Counted from the stretch's first letter, positions 25,892 to 34,654 are shown. The stretch is 64,000 nucleotides of DNA from MVRE01 sp015660965 (GCA_050015095.1 JBEKCC010000001.1:620001-684000); one strand, 5' to 3'. Program-made: numbers and translations. The notes: generated by a model from the letters alone, not told the origin.

Positions 25892-26521
25892 TTATTTCCC
25901 AAACCGTCTGACCCTTGCCTGATAATCTCGCAGAATGCGAAGAAAATCCACTTTCCGGAAGTATTGCCAGTTTATATCTGAAAAGAAAAGCTCGGCGTAC
26001 ACTGACTGCCATATAAGAAAATCTGTCAAGTGATCCCCCCCACTCTTAATTACAATATCCGGGGCATATTTGAATGTCAGATAAGACTCAAGTAATTTTT
26101 CATCAACTTGTTCTGGTGGAACTCTGTCTTGTGCCATCTTGCGAATACTTGCTGTAATCTCTTCTCGTCCACTCTTGCCAATGGCCACAACGACTTCGAA
26201 ACCATTTCCATAAATTTCCTCTGTATTTTGATTATGAAGAGTTAAATGAGCAATTTTACCTATCGAACGAACTGAAAAAATACATCGCTCAATGTGATGA
26301 GGTTCCGGTGTGCTAATATGGAAGGTGAGACTTCTAATTGTGTTATGCTCAGACATTATTCGTTTTGAGACCTCCGTAGAAATCTCAATACACCACTCAG
26401 TTACAAACATGAGTTTTTCCGGAGCGTCTAACATATCCTGTCCACTGATCATGATACAGATATGCCCTGGAAGGACCGATATCTGGCGTCTAAGCATTCG
26501 TTCATAGACCCAGTAAATCAT
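25892..26521 (-). CDS. Divergent cis-prenyltransferase homologue lacking catalytic residues
   Basis: A protein of about 209 residues whose C-terminal half aligns with UppS (PDIVIKSGGDH ... DFLIW ... AELFFSDINWQYFRKVDFLRILRDYQARVRR). The catalytic block of the intact enzyme (QDGNRR) is replaced here by ISGQDM, losing the essential Asp and the Arg pair. The R-x-S-N phosphate-binding motif is also gone. Such catalytically dead homologues act as partner subunits in heteromeric cis-prenyltransferases (NgBR/Nus1 in eukaryotes, and reported for Methanosarcina). A partner role for the uppS product is therefore likely. ATG 26521 is taken as start; GTG 26530 is an alternative. Confidence 0.75.
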   Translation of the reverse strand: MIYWVYERMLRRQISVLPGHICIMISGQDMLDAPEKLMFVTEWCIEISTEVSKRIMSEHNTIRSLTFHISTPEPHHIERCIFSVRSIGKIAHLTLHNQNTEEIYGNGFEVVVAIGKSGREEITASIRKMAQDRVPPEQVDEKLLESYLTFKYAPDIVIKSGGDHLTDFLIWQSVYAELFFSDINWQYFRKVDFLRILRDYQARVRRFGK

Positions 26522-26586
26522 TGTTTTCACTATTGCCTATTGCCACTAAATAGGTTTGATGATTCATCGCTCTTTTTTAGTATAAA

Positions 26587-26650
26587 TATTGGGCTCTGTA
26601 GAACCTATGTCAATACGGATTATTGTTGAGGATTTCAACAGAGCCAAATA
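26587..26650. repeat. Imperfect inverted repeat, possible IS/MITE remnant
   Basis: Two 13-bp arms (26587-26599 and 26638-26650) are inverted copies with one mismatch and are separated by 38 bp. The core GGCTCTGT...ACAGAGCC resembles terminal inverted repeats of insertion sequences, and a 6-bp AAATAT flanks the inner 56 bp on both sides, as a target duplication would. No transposase is present. It could instead be a chance hairpin. Confidence 0.4.
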
Positions 26651-26733
26651 TCGCATTATTTTTCAAAGAACCCAAGTTAAAGAACCTAATCCCTTCATGA
26701 TTTATTCGGTTTATTGGCTTTTTTATCGGAGCC

Positions 26734-26742
26734 CTTATAAAT
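26734..26742 (+). promoter_or_regulatory. TATA box for the RecA-like gene pair
   Basis: CTTATAAAT lies 27-35 bp upstream of the ATG at 26769. At the usual TATA-to-start distance of about 25 bp, the transcript would begin almost at the ATG and be leaderless or nearly so. Confidence 0.5.
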
Positions 26743-26768
26743 TTACTCATTAAATAATCATGCAATAG

Positions 26769-27473
26769 ATGTATAATTTCAAGTCAGGGATTTCGCAAAT
26801 CGATCAAGTTACCGGTGGGTTTGAATCGGGAACTAATTTTCTTATATTAGCACCATCGATGAGTCTTGCTGAAGAGCTTGCCTTTTCTCTGACCAAACCC
26901 TTTCCAGGTGAATATGCAATTGTTCTTTCAACTAACGATCGTGCTTCCGAAATTGTTGAAGCCTTCAAAATGATGAATATAGATAAAAGATATGTCGGAA
27001 TAATCGATGCAATTACTAAAAGCTCAATACCGGGAATTACTGACACCAACCGCCTTATGTTTGTCGCAAGTCCTACAGATCTGACAGGTATTGGTATCAA
27101 ATTCTCCAAGATGGTTGAGTTGATTTTCGATGGAGAGTTCTCGGATGGCGAATCGGGTCTTTTTCCTCCACCAATTCGCTTTTGTGTGAACTCTATTTCC
27201 ACTCTTCTCATGTATCGTAAACTCGAAGTATTATACCAATTTCTTCATGTCCTTACTTCAAAGGTAAAAAAAATCGACGGCGTTTGTTTCTACCTTCTAA
27301 ATAACGAATCATTTGATGAAAAAACGATCTCTTTAATCAAACAATTGATGAATGGAGTAGTTGAGGTAAAAATTGACCAAAACAACCAATACCTGCGAAT
27401 CCAGGGTCTGAAGGGCGTATCCTCTGATTGGATGAAATTTTTAATGCAGAAAGGACAGGTAGTGATCGGATAA
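26769..27473 (+). CDS. RecA/KaiC-like ATPase-fold protein with degenerate P-loop
   Basis: A 234-residue protein with the start typical of archaeal RAD55/KaiC-like proteins (YNFKSGISQIDQVTGGFESGTNFLILAPS). The Walker A motif is missing: where GxxGxGKT is expected it reads APSMSLAEE. A Walker B-like hydrophobic strand is also weak. ATP hydrolysis is therefore doubtful, and a binding or regulatory role is more likely. The next gene starts within its stop codon and is a longer relative fused to a GTPase, so the two probably form a complex. Confidence 0.65.
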   Translation: MYNFKSGISQIDQVTGGFESGTNFLILAPSMSLAEELAFSLTKPFPGEYAIVLSTNDRASEIVEAFKMMNIDKRYVGIIDAITKSSIPGITDTNRLMFVASPTDLTGIGIKFSKMVELIFDGEFSDGESGLFPPPIRFCVNSISTLLMYRKLEVLYQFLHVLTSKVKKIDGVCFYLLNNESFDEKTISLIKQLMNGVVEVKIDQNNQYLRIQGLKGVSSDWMKFLMQKGQVVIG

Positions 27474-28636
27474 TGATCTCAACAGGAATCAACGGCATCG
27501 ATGAAATGTTGGGAGGGGGTATTCCGAAAGGTAGTCGTGTGTTATACAGCTTGGAGCCAGGAGTTGACGGACAGATCTTCATGATCTCAACACTCATTTC
27601 TGCTCTCTCCAAAGGTCTCTCATGCCTTGTGATCATTCCTCATACTACATTTGATGTATTCAAACACGAAGCAGCAACAAAAAGGGGTTGTACTCTCGAG
27701 ATTTTCAATAAAAAGATTGCATACATCGATGCCGTTGATCGTGACCGAATCCAAAAAAGCAGTCGTAACCGTAAGGATATACAAAATGCCTGGGAGATCC
27801 GGGTTAAAAAACTGTGCACTGAAAATGCAGTTGAAGTTGTATTCCTGTACCTTGATCTGATTTATGAGGATCTAGGACTAGACGGTGCATTTGCAATCGT
27901 AGATTCCGCTAAGACATCGAAAAAAACCACATTAATTGTCGAGAATCTTAACCTCGAAGGCAGACATTTAATAGATGCATTTCTCACAGATTCGAAATTC
28001 GATCTGATTATAACCTTAAACTCCTCGTTGCATTCTCTACCCCGATTCAATTATTTCACACTCTTACACGCCTCATGGTCAAAAATTCCCTCGAGATCGG
28101 TACCATTCATCACTACTCAAGGAAAAGTTGTCCTTTATATTCCCAAAATCGTCATCACTGGCCCATCACAAACAGGAAAATCTACCTTCGTCAAAAATGC
28201 CTCTGATATTGGTTTTTCAATTGACCGAAAAGGCACAACTGGCGATCCTACTACAGTAGCGATGGACTTTGGGTGGCTGAACTGGAAGGATTTTGATATT
28301 ACTCTTTATGGAACACCAGGCGAGCCGCGGTTTGATTCCCTTGTTCCCAAGCTTCTCTCCCATGCAATGGGAGCTGTGCTTATGATTGATGCAACAAAAC
28401 CGCAGTCACTGGAACGTGCTCGCTATCACTTAAAATTAATGATAGAGAAACATCTGGTTATGATAATTGCAGCTAACAAATCTGACCTTCCGGATACGAT
28501 GAGTGACAGTGAAATAAGAAAGGGACTTAAGATTGATAAGAACATACCTATCTTTTTTATCTCAGCCAATCGAAAGGCAGATGTTAAGCTAGTTCTCGAA
28601 ACACTGGTTGACTTTATCGTACAGATGTCGCCATGA
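27473..28636 (+). CDS. RecA-like domain fused to an MglA/Ras-like small GTPase
   Basis: A 387-residue two-domain protein. Residues 1-215 are RecA/KaiC-like (STGINGIDEMLGGGIPKGSRVLY) with no intact Walker A (LEPGVDGQIF). Residues about 223-387 are a small GTPase: G1 GPSQTGKST (230-238), switch Thr near 259, G3-like YGTPG (279-283, lacking the usual Asp), G4 NKSD (335-338) and G5 SAN (364-366). This GTPase type is close to archaeal COG2229/MglA-like proteins. The start ATG overlaps the preceding stop (TAATG), although the frame is open 45 nt further up. Confidence 0.75.
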   Translation: MISTGINGIDEMLGGGIPKGSRVLYSLEPGVDGQIFMISTLISALSKGLSCLVIIPHTTFDVFKHEAATKRGCTLEIFNKKIAYIDAVDRDRIQKSSRNRKDIQNAWEIRVKKLCTENAVEVVFLYLDLIYEDLGLDGAFAIVDSAKTSKKTTLIVENLNLEGRHLIDAFLTDSKFDLIITLNSSLHSLPRFNYFTLLHASWSKIPSRSVPFITTQGKVVLYIPKIVITGPSQTGKSTFVKNASDIGFSIDRKGTTGDPTTVAMDFGWLNWKDFDITLYGTPGEPRFDSLVPKLLSHAMGAVLMIDATKPQSLERARYHLKLMIEKHLVMIIAANKSDLPDTMSDSEIRKGLKIDKNIPIFFISANRKADVKLVLETLVDFIVQMSP

Positions 28637-28687
28637 TGACGCATACAAAAGGAAAGTAGTGACGAACAATCTTTGGGTAAATTAAAA

Positions 28688-29437
28688 ATGCTGACATTTG
28701 TAGGACTCGGCCTCTTTGATAAAAATGATATCTCGGAAAAGGGACGTACATTCATTGCAGAAGCAGAAAAGGTGTACATCGAATGCTACACCTCTCGTTT
28801 GATGGGTACATCACTGAAAGAACTCGAAAATTATTATAAAAAATCCATACATCCGCTCTCTCGAGAGGATGTTGAACAAAATCCCGATGAACTTTTGAAA
28901 GAAGCAACAACAAGCAATGTGGCATTTCTGACAGTAGGTGATCCAATGGTATCTACCACACACATAGATCTTCGACTCCGTGCTGCCACTATCGGAATCA
29001 AAACAGCGATCATTCACGGCGTTTCTATTTCGACTGCTGTCTATGGGCTTACTGGACTCCAAAACTACCGTTTCGGTAAATCATGCTCTTTACCGTTCCC
29101 TAAGAAAAATTGGTTCCCGATGACACCTATCGATGTAATCGCTGCGAACCTCGCCCAGAACCTTCATACTCTTGTTTATCTCGATATCCAGAATGACAGA
29201 TTTATGACCATTCAAGAGGCAATCGACTTGCTCGAAGTAATGGCAGACAAAAAAGACTTGAATATACCTATTTATATTGGTATAGCACGTGCGGGTTCTG
29301 ACAATCCCGTTGTCAGTGCTGGACCGGTTGAGCGTATCCGGAAAATTGATTTCGGATCCCCACTTCATATCCTTGTCGTCCCAGGTGAACTCCACGATAT
29401 GGAACGAAAATATTTAGAAATTTTTGCTGGTCTATGA
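28688..29437 (+). CDS. dphB: Diphthine synthase
   Basis: Methylates the modified histidine of elongation factor aEF2 on the way to diphthamide, using S-adenosylmethionine. The ATG at 28688 gives 249 residues beginning MLTFVGLGLFDKNDIS, the normal N-terminus of the family. An in-frame TTG at 28673 adds five residues without support. The family motifs VGDPMVSTTH near 85-94, IHGVSISTAVYGLTGLQNYRFGK near 112-134 and the C-terminal LVVPGELHDMERKYLE are present. The DUF357 gene starts in its stop codon. Confidence 0.95.
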   Translation: MLTFVGLGLFDKNDISEKGRTFIAEAEKVYIECYTSRLMGTSLKELENYYKKSIHPLSREDVEQNPDELLKEATTSNVAFLTVGDPMVSTTHIDLRLRAATIGIKTAIIHGVSISTAVYGLTGLQNYRFGKSCSLPFPKKNWFPMTPIDVIAANLAQNLHTLVYLDIQNDRFMTIQEAIDLLEVMADKKDLNIPIYIGIARAGSDNPVVSAGPVERIRKIDFGSPLHILVVPGELHDMERKYLEIFAGL

Positions 29438-30006
29438 ACATTACTGACAGTGGAAAGATGTTAGTCAAACAGAGGGATATTATCAGAATTACAACTCCGG
29501 TTGGAACAGCTCTGTATAAGTCAGCGTCCGACAACCTAGAGATGATTAATGCCTATATCGAAGATGGTTTCACCTTTCTTGAATCTGGAGACTGGGTAAA
29601 TGCACTTGCTGCGTTTTATTATTCATTTGGGTGGCTCCATTTTGGAATAACTTACGGCTTTTTTGCGACCCAAGAGTCAGATTATCCACTTTTTTCTTCA
29701 ATAGAATTACCACTTACTAATCTTCGCGAACTACTTGAAGAAAAAACCCAACGATATAAACTTCTTCTCGATAAAGCACGCGCCGCTGCGATTCCTGCTC
29801 CAGAAGGAGAGACTGTAATACACGATACCGTCGAACGAATCTTAATGATTATTTCTATTTATGCAATGCAAGGAAATCGCTCTTTTCTAAAGCTTCAAAA
29901 CGGAAATGCTCTTATGTTTTTTAGCTACGGACACGGTTGGCTCGATGCGGCAGTTCGGGCGGGTTTATTAAGAGTCATATCAGATCGTGATCTTTTTACA
30001 CTCTGA
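29434..30006 (+). CDS. DUF357 family protein, two repeats
   Basis: A 190-residue helical protein. Two helical hairpins of the DUF357 type can be seen, one near 30-70 (AYIEDGFTFLESGDWVNALAAFYYSFGWLHFG) and one near 150-180 (FLKLQNGNALMFFSYGHGWLDAAVRAGLL). The function of this archaeal family is unknown. It overlaps dphB by 4 nt, suggesting it is made together with the diphthamide enzyme. Confidence 0.75.
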   Translation: MNITDSGKMLVKQRDIIRITTPVGTALYKSASDNLEMINAYIEDGFTFLESGDWVNALAAFYYSFGWLHFGITYGFFATQESDYPLFSSIELPLTNLRELLEEKTQRYKLLLDKARAAAIPAPEGETVIHDTVERILMIISIYAMQGNRSFLKLQNGNALMFFSYGHGWLDAAVRAGLLRVISDRDLFTL

Positions 30007-30119
30007 TTAATGAACCATTTGGTTTCACTACCCACTGATCATACATACGTTTATACTTTGTTCGATAACCTCTAAAGATACAAAATACCTAGAGGCATTT
30101 TCAGATATTGAGGATACAA

Positions 30120-31145
30120 ATGGAGCGATCACAGTGGAAATGGCTTTTTATATCCCTCGCTTTTTCGCTACTAGTGCTTGTCCTTCTACTTATTTTCACT
30201 ATTAACGATCAAACTATCGCTTCGCTTCATAAGATCAACCCTCTCTTCCTGATTCTTGCTTTTATTGCCCACATTTTCACCATGTGTTTTTGGGCTTGGC
30301 GTGTCCAATTGATGACAAATTCGTTGGGTTATCGCATTGGCTTTTTCTATAGTTTGAATCTTGTTTTTGCTAATCTTCTCGCTGCTGGTATCACTCCAGC
30401 ACAAGCAGGAGGAGAACCAGTACGTATCCATGAACTTTACCGGGCAAACGTCCCCCTTGGCGATGCAACTGCAATTGTAATCATGGAGCGTGTTTTGGAC
30501 GGCGTAATGCTGGTGATGCTTGCGGCATTTGCAATGATTGTATTAAACCGTGAGTGGAGGAGCCTTGGCGAAACCTCAAATGTAATCATGTACATCACAC
30601 TCGTTTTCATTATTGGCTGTCTCGTTTTATTCATTATCTTTGCAAAACGCCCTCAAATTCTTAAACGTACTATGATTCGAGTTGCTCGTATCTTTACAAG
30701 ACATTGGGAATCCCCAAGAATTGAGGAATTGGAGCACCGGATCGATCAAGAGGTAGACAATTTTCACTCTGCACTACGCAAGTTCGTTAAGAGTGCAAAG
30801 GGTGGACTTTTATGGGGGTTATTTTTCACCATGCTTTATTGGGTTTCCGAATGCGTAACTGCATCGCTCATCCTTATCGGGCTAGGGCAACCCCCGTTGC
30901 TTTTTGAATCGTTTGTCATTAACTTAATACTCGCTATATTAATGATGATCCCGCTTACACCCGGAAGTTCTGGGATTGCGGAAGTGGGTGCTACTTCGAT
31001 GTATAGCCTCTTCCTTCCATCGTCTATTCTTGGTGTATTTGTTGTAATCTGGCGTGTTGTTCTTTATTATTTCAACCTTGCACTAGGCATTTTCTCAAGT
31101 GTTCTGATTGTCCGAAGGGAGACAACGTTAGAAAAACCGGTGTAA
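30120..31145 (+). CDS. UPF0104/AglD-like flippase-fold membrane protein
   Basis: A 341-residue integral membrane protein with about eight helices, of the lysylphosphatidylglycerol synthase transmembrane (UPF0104) family. The family motif is visible: the NLLAAGITPAQAGGEPVRIHEL stretch near 85-106 and a late PLTPGSSGIAEVG near 281-293. Relatives include domains of AglD and MprF, so a role in lipid or lipid-linked sugar handling is likely but unproven. GAGG at 30110-30113 supports the ATG at 30120 over the TTG at 30108. Confidence 0.8.
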   Translation: MERSQWKWLFISLAFSLLVLVLLLIFTINDQTIASLHKINPLFLILAFIAHIFTMCFWAWRVQLMTNSLGYRIGFFYSLNLVFANLLAAGITPAQAGGEPVRIHELYRANVPLGDATAIVIMERVLDGVMLVMLAAFAMIVLNREWRSLGETSNVIMYITLVFIIGCLVLFIIFAKRPQILKRTMIRVARIFTRHWESPRIEELEHRIDQEVDNFHSALRKFVKSAKGGLLWGLFFTMLYWVSECVTASLILIGLGQPPLLFESFVINLILAILMMIPLTPGSSGIAEVGATSMYSLFLPSSILGVFVVIWRVVLYYFNLALGIFSSVLIVRRETTLEKPV

Positions 31146-31167
31146 GAGATCTACCTCAACCCTTATC

Positions 31168-31647
31168 ATGGTTGAGGATAATGACTCTGCAGAAATGACA
31201 TCGGTCTTATGTTCTGTGAGAGGAGTGTTTGTTATTATCAGCACCGGAGGTATTGCACCGCTGGTAGTACTTTCTGACGGGACGGGACGAGTCCTGCCTA
31301 TTTTTATAGGTTTTCCTGAGGCAGTATCAATAAACAGTGCATACATTAAAGAAATACCGCCACGGCCGTTCACTCATGATCTTTTTATTGAAACTTTAGA
31401 CAAGTTTGGTGTCTCTGTACAATCCTTACAGATTGATGCGATCAATGACGGTGTTTATTACGCTCAACTTGTATTCTCAATAGATCACAAAGAGGAAAGA
31501 GTGGACTGTCGACCAAGTGATGGGATTGCTCTAGCTCTTAGAAAAAATGCACCTCTTTTTGTCGAAGAAGCAGTACTTGAGAGTGCTGGGCAAGCCTTTG
31601 AAAACCTTCCCCAAATGGTAGACCTCGATACTTTTTTAAAAAGATAA
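31168..31647 (+). CDS. Bifunctional nuclease (DUF151) family protein
   Basis: A 159-residue protein of the BFN/DUF151 family. The LPIFIGFPEAVSIN stretch near 47-60, RPFTHDLFIETLDKFG near 69-84 and the final VDCRPSDGIALALRKNAPLFVEEAVLE are characteristic. A nuclease activity has been described for plant and bacterial members, but the archaeal role is unknown. It converges with hisE, 10 bp apart. Confidence 0.85.
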   Translation: MVEDNDSAEMTSVLCSVRGVFVIISTGGIAPLVVLSDGTGRVLPIFIGFPEAVSINSAYIKEIPPRPFTHDLFIETLDKFGVSVQSLQIDAINDGVYYAQLVFSIDHKEERVDCRPSDGIALALRKNAPLFVEEAVLESAGQAFENLPQMVDLDTFLKR

Positions 31648-31657
31648 ATCAAGGGAT

Positions 31658-31960
31658 CTATTTGCGTCGCCGTGAGAGTTCATTTATTACATCAGCAAGA
31701 TCGATATCAGCTGCTCGAAGTGCAACAAACAAATGGAATATCAAATCCGACGCCTCTTCTACTGTTCGATCACGAACACCATTTTTTACCGCAATAATAA
31801 ATTCAGTAGATTCTTCACTGACCTTTTCGAGGGTCTTATCAATCCCTTTCGAATCTGTAAGGAGCCGACTCGTATAAGATTGCTCTGAAGGATGATTCGC
31901 TCGTTCATTGATAATGTCCCAAAGATCCACGAAAATTGCGGGATCAATTTTTTTATTCAT
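31658..31960 (-). CDS. hisE: Phosphoribosyl-ATP pyrophosphatase
   Basis: Second step of histidine synthesis: hydrolyses phosphoribosyl-ATP to phosphoribosyl-AMP. It is a 100-residue all-alpha MazG-type fold with the metal-binding acidic helices EKVSEESTEFIIA near 45-57 and EEASDLIFHLFVAL near 68-81. There are no other his genes here, which is usual for archaea with scattered his genes. Its start overlaps the NusA-like gene by 4 nt. Confidence 0.92.
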   Translation of the reverse strand: MNKKIDPAIFVDLWDIINERANHPSEQSYTSRLLTDSKGIDKTLEKVSEESTEFIIAVKNGVRDRTVEEASDLIFHLFVALRAADIDLADVINELSRRRK

Positions 31961-32400
31961 GTCTCCCCCGCTACAAGAAGTACCTCGCCAACATCAAATC
32001 CAAAAAATCTACGACAAAGAATCCTTGCTTTTTCAATATTACAGCCACCCTTACCAATCGCTATTCCTAGATCACTTTTTTTCTTGACTAATACGTTAAT
32101 TGGCCCATTATCTAATCCTTGATCAATTTCAATCACTTCAGCTGGTTTGAAAATATTAGCTACAAATTCTTTTGGAGACTCAGCATATTCTACCATTTCA
32201 ATTCTTTTACCTAAGACATTCTGAAGCCGTTTTATATTCTCACCTTTTTTCCCAATTGCAAGCCCCATGTCTCCTTGTTTAATAATGTAAATTATTCTGT
32301 CGAACCGGTCATCGATCACACAGTCCAATGCTGTGGATTTAGTCAGGATTCTCAACTCCTCAATGTACCTGCGTTCTTTAAAGCCAATATTACGCTCCAT
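31957..32400 (-). CDS. NusA-like KH-domain protein
   Basis: A 147-residue archaeal NusA homologue made of two KH RNA-binding domains, with GxxG loops in LAIGKKGENIKRLQ near 48-61 and IAIGKGGCNIEKAR near 113-126. It lacks the N-terminal RNA polymerase domain and S1 domain of bacterial NusA, as archaeal members do. It is often found beside RNA polymerase and ribosomal genes. Here it is upstream of and overlapping hisE. Confidence 0.88.
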   Translation of the reverse strand: MERNIGFKERRYIEELRILTKSTALDCVIDDRFDRIIYIIKQGDMGLAIGKKGENIKRLQNVLGKRIEMVEYAESPKEFVANIFKPAEVIEIDQGLDNGPINVLVKKKSDLGIAIGKGGCNIEKARILCRRFFGFDVGEVLLVAGET

Positions 32401-32900
32401 TCTTTGATCATTCCTATTGTATCCGCAATTTTCGGAATATTCGATACTTGAATAATTTTGTATTGATTCCGGAAGGATCCGGTTTTAAGAACTATGTTTA
32501 TGAAATAATCACACACTGATTGGGTAAAAACATTGTGAAAAGAGATTTTATTTACCGAATCTTGAAAAAGATTAATAGCATTGCAGTTACTGTTACATTG
32601 CCCGGCTGGAAATGAGTGAAGTCGGATTTTGGTGCCGCGTTACCGATCATATAATTTTCATAAAGTACTGGTATACAACCACTCCAAATGTCAACATTTT
32701 TTATACCAATAATTTGGGCTCCAAGGACCGATGTAACGCTATCTACATCACCACCGGAACGAGTACCTGCTTTTTTCAAAGCTTCAATGCGCAATACATG
32801 CGAGTGGTATTTGATCAAACTAAAAAAAAATTCCGAAACACTAAGTTGCGTCTCGCCGAAACTACATTATCCCATACCGCCCATAGTACTGCGATTGAGC
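32401..32900. other. 500-bp AT-rich intergenic region with a doubtful minus-strand reading frame
   Basis: No convincing gene was found between the NusA-like gene and leuC. A minus-strand frame of 88 codons (32552-32818) ends with PGNVTVTA followed by a stop, and that motif recalls the C-terminal strands of archaeal pilins. The rest has no recognisable family and no ribosome-binding site, so it may be a decayed surface-protein gene or chance. The region must also hold the divergent promoters of the NusA-like gene and leuC. Confidence 0.3.
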
Positions 32901-34154
32901 ATGGGAGCGACAATCGTAGAAAAAATATTTTCAAGTAAATGTTCACACAAGATTCAAGCGGGACAGGTTGTGATGGCGCCAGTTGATGCGGCGATGATTC
33001 ATGATATAACGGGTCCTCTTGCTATCCAAAAATTTTACGAGATGAAGGGAACCCAAGTCTTTGACCATAAAAAAATTGTCATGCTCTTTGACCACCAAGT
33101 ACCAGCAGATTCCATCCCAGCTGCAGAGAATCATGTCTATATGCGAAAATTTGCTCGCGACCAAGGGATTCACAACTACGATATCGCTGAAGGTGTTTGC
33201 CATCAGGTTGTTGTCGAAAAAGGACATGTAGCACCGGGTGAGATTGTTGTCGGAGCCGACTCTCACACTTGTATGTATGGTGCCGTTGGTGCATTTGCAA
33301 CCGGTATCGGATCGACTGACATGGGCTTTGTACTTAAATTTGGAGCACTATATTTTAGAGTTCCTGAAACAATTCGAGCTGATGTTTACGGTACCTTCCA
33401 GAATCGGGTCGGAGCAAAAGATCTGATCCTATCAATCGTCGCCGATATCGGCGCTGATGGCGCTACCTATAAGGCAATCGAGTTCTTTGGCGATACAATT
33501 CAGCAAATGGATATGGCTGGAAGAATGACCTGCTGCAACATGGCGATTGAAATGGGAGCGAAAGCGGGAATAGTACCTCCAGATGCTACAACGTGGAAAT
33601 ATATGAAAGATCGTCGAGCAGGGATTAAACCGTTCGAGCTTAAAAGTGATTCAAATGCGATGTTTGCAGAACAACGACGATATGACGTTTCAAATCTCCA
33701 ACCGCAGGTTGCCGTTCCACACAATGTTGACCTTGGAGTACCTGTCAGTAAAGTAGCTGGTACACATATTGATCAAGTTTTCATCGGTTCATGTACCAAT
33801 GGTAGGTTTGAGGACTTTGTGGAAGCAGCTGAGGTGCTGGGAGACCGGACCTTCTCACCATCTTTACGGGTGATTATAATCCCTGCATCTCGTGAAGAAT
33901 ATCTTAAAACTCTTAAAGCAGGACTAATTGAGAAGTTTGTTAAAGCCGGTGCTTTAGTTGAAGCACCTTGTTGTGGTCCGTGTATGGGAGGCGCGTTCGG
34001 ACTCCTCGCGCCTGGAGAGGTTTCACTGTCCACTTCAAACCGAAACTTTCGGGGAAGACAAGGGAGCACGGATGCGAAAGTATACCTCTGCTCACCTGCT
34101 ACTGCCGCAGCGAGTGCAATTACCGGTGAGATTACAGATCCGAGGGAGATGTAA
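32901..34154 (+). CDS. leuC: 3-Isopropylmalate dehydratase / homoaconitase large subunit
   Basis: A 417-residue aconitase-family large subunit. The Fe-S ligands are Cys in SCTNGRFEDF and the two in PCCGPCMGG. Substrate-site motifs include MLFDHQVPA and DSHTCMYGAVGAFATGIGSTDMG. The ATG at 32901 matches the usual N-terminus (MGATIVEKIFSS); the frame is open another 213 nt upstream but without family similarity. Methanogens carry two such enzymes, one for leucine/isoleucine and one for the 2-oxosuberate chain of coenzyme B, and sequence alone does not settle which this is. Confidence 0.9.
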   Translation: MGATIVEKIFSSKCSHKIQAGQVVMAPVDAAMIHDITGPLAIQKFYEMKGTQVFDHKKIVMLFDHQVPADSIPAAENHVYMRKFARDQGIHNYDIAEGVCHQVVVEKGHVAPGEIVVGADSHTCMYGAVGAFATGIGSTDMGFVLKFGALYFRVPETIRADVYGTFQNRVGAKDLILSIVADIGADGATYKAIEFFGDTIQQMDMAGRMTCCNMAIEMGAKAGIVPPDATTWKYMKDRRAGIKPFELKSDSNAMFAEQRRYDVSNLQPQVAVPHNVDLGVPVSKVAGTHIDQVFIGSCTNGRFEDFVEAAEVLGDRTFSPSLRVIIIPASREEYLKTLKAGLIEKFVKAGALVEAPCCGPCMGGAFGLLAPGEVSLSTSNRNFRGRQGSTDAKVYLCSPATAAASAITGEITDPREM

Positions 34155-34654
34155 TGATGAGAGTCTGGAAATTCGGGGATAACATTGATACGGATGCTAT
34201 CATCCCGGGGAGATTCCTTACTATATATGATGAGAAAGAACTGGCAAAACATGCCTTTGAAGGAATTCGTGATGACTTTTCGAGGCTAGCACATGACTGG
34301 GACATAATCGTTGCAGGAAGAAATTTTGGTTGCGGCTCATCACGAGAACACGCTCCGCTAGCTATCAAAGGCGTGGGAATCAGGATTATCCTAGCACAGT
34401 CATTTGCGAGGATCTTTTTCCGTAATGCGATTAATGTAGGCTTGCTTCCTCTGGTTTGTCCTGACACGGACAAAATAAAAGATGGAAGTTTGATTGTAGT
34501 AAAGGAACGAGAGGGAATTGTTCTCATTGATGGGAAAGAGTATCCAGTTGAACCAGTACCGGAATTTGTTTACCGCATTGTAGAAGCTGCGGGATTAGTT
34601 GAATATGCGAAACAATTGAAAGAGGCCCCCATATGTACAAAATCGCGACTATAG
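34154..34654 (+). CDS. leuD: 3-Isopropylmalate dehydratase / homoaconitase small subunit
   Basis: A 166-residue small (swivelling) subunit that completes the active site of the leuC product. It starts with GDNIDTDAIIPGR and has the conserved GRNFGCGSSREHAP loop. The substrate loop after PGR reads FLTIY. In the described archaeal enzymes this loop reads YLRT in homoaconitase and YLVY in isopropylmalate isomerase, so this one matches neither exactly. ATG 34154 overlaps the leuC stop by one base, and ATG 34157 is an alternative. leuB begins 22 nt before its stop. Confidence 0.9.
   Translation: MMRVWKFGDNIDTDAIIPGRFLTIYDEKELAKHAFEGIRDDFSRLAHDWDIIVAGRNFGCGSSREHAPLAIKGVGIRIILAQSFARIFFRNAINVGLLPLVCPDTDKIKDGSLIVVKEREGIVLIDGKEYPVEPVPEFVYRIVEAAGLVEYAKQLKEAPICTKSRL

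Noticed and set aside
32688..32900. N-terminal extension of leuC
   Set aside because: The 71 extra codons have no resemblance to dehydratase large subunits, while ATG 32901 gives the normal start.
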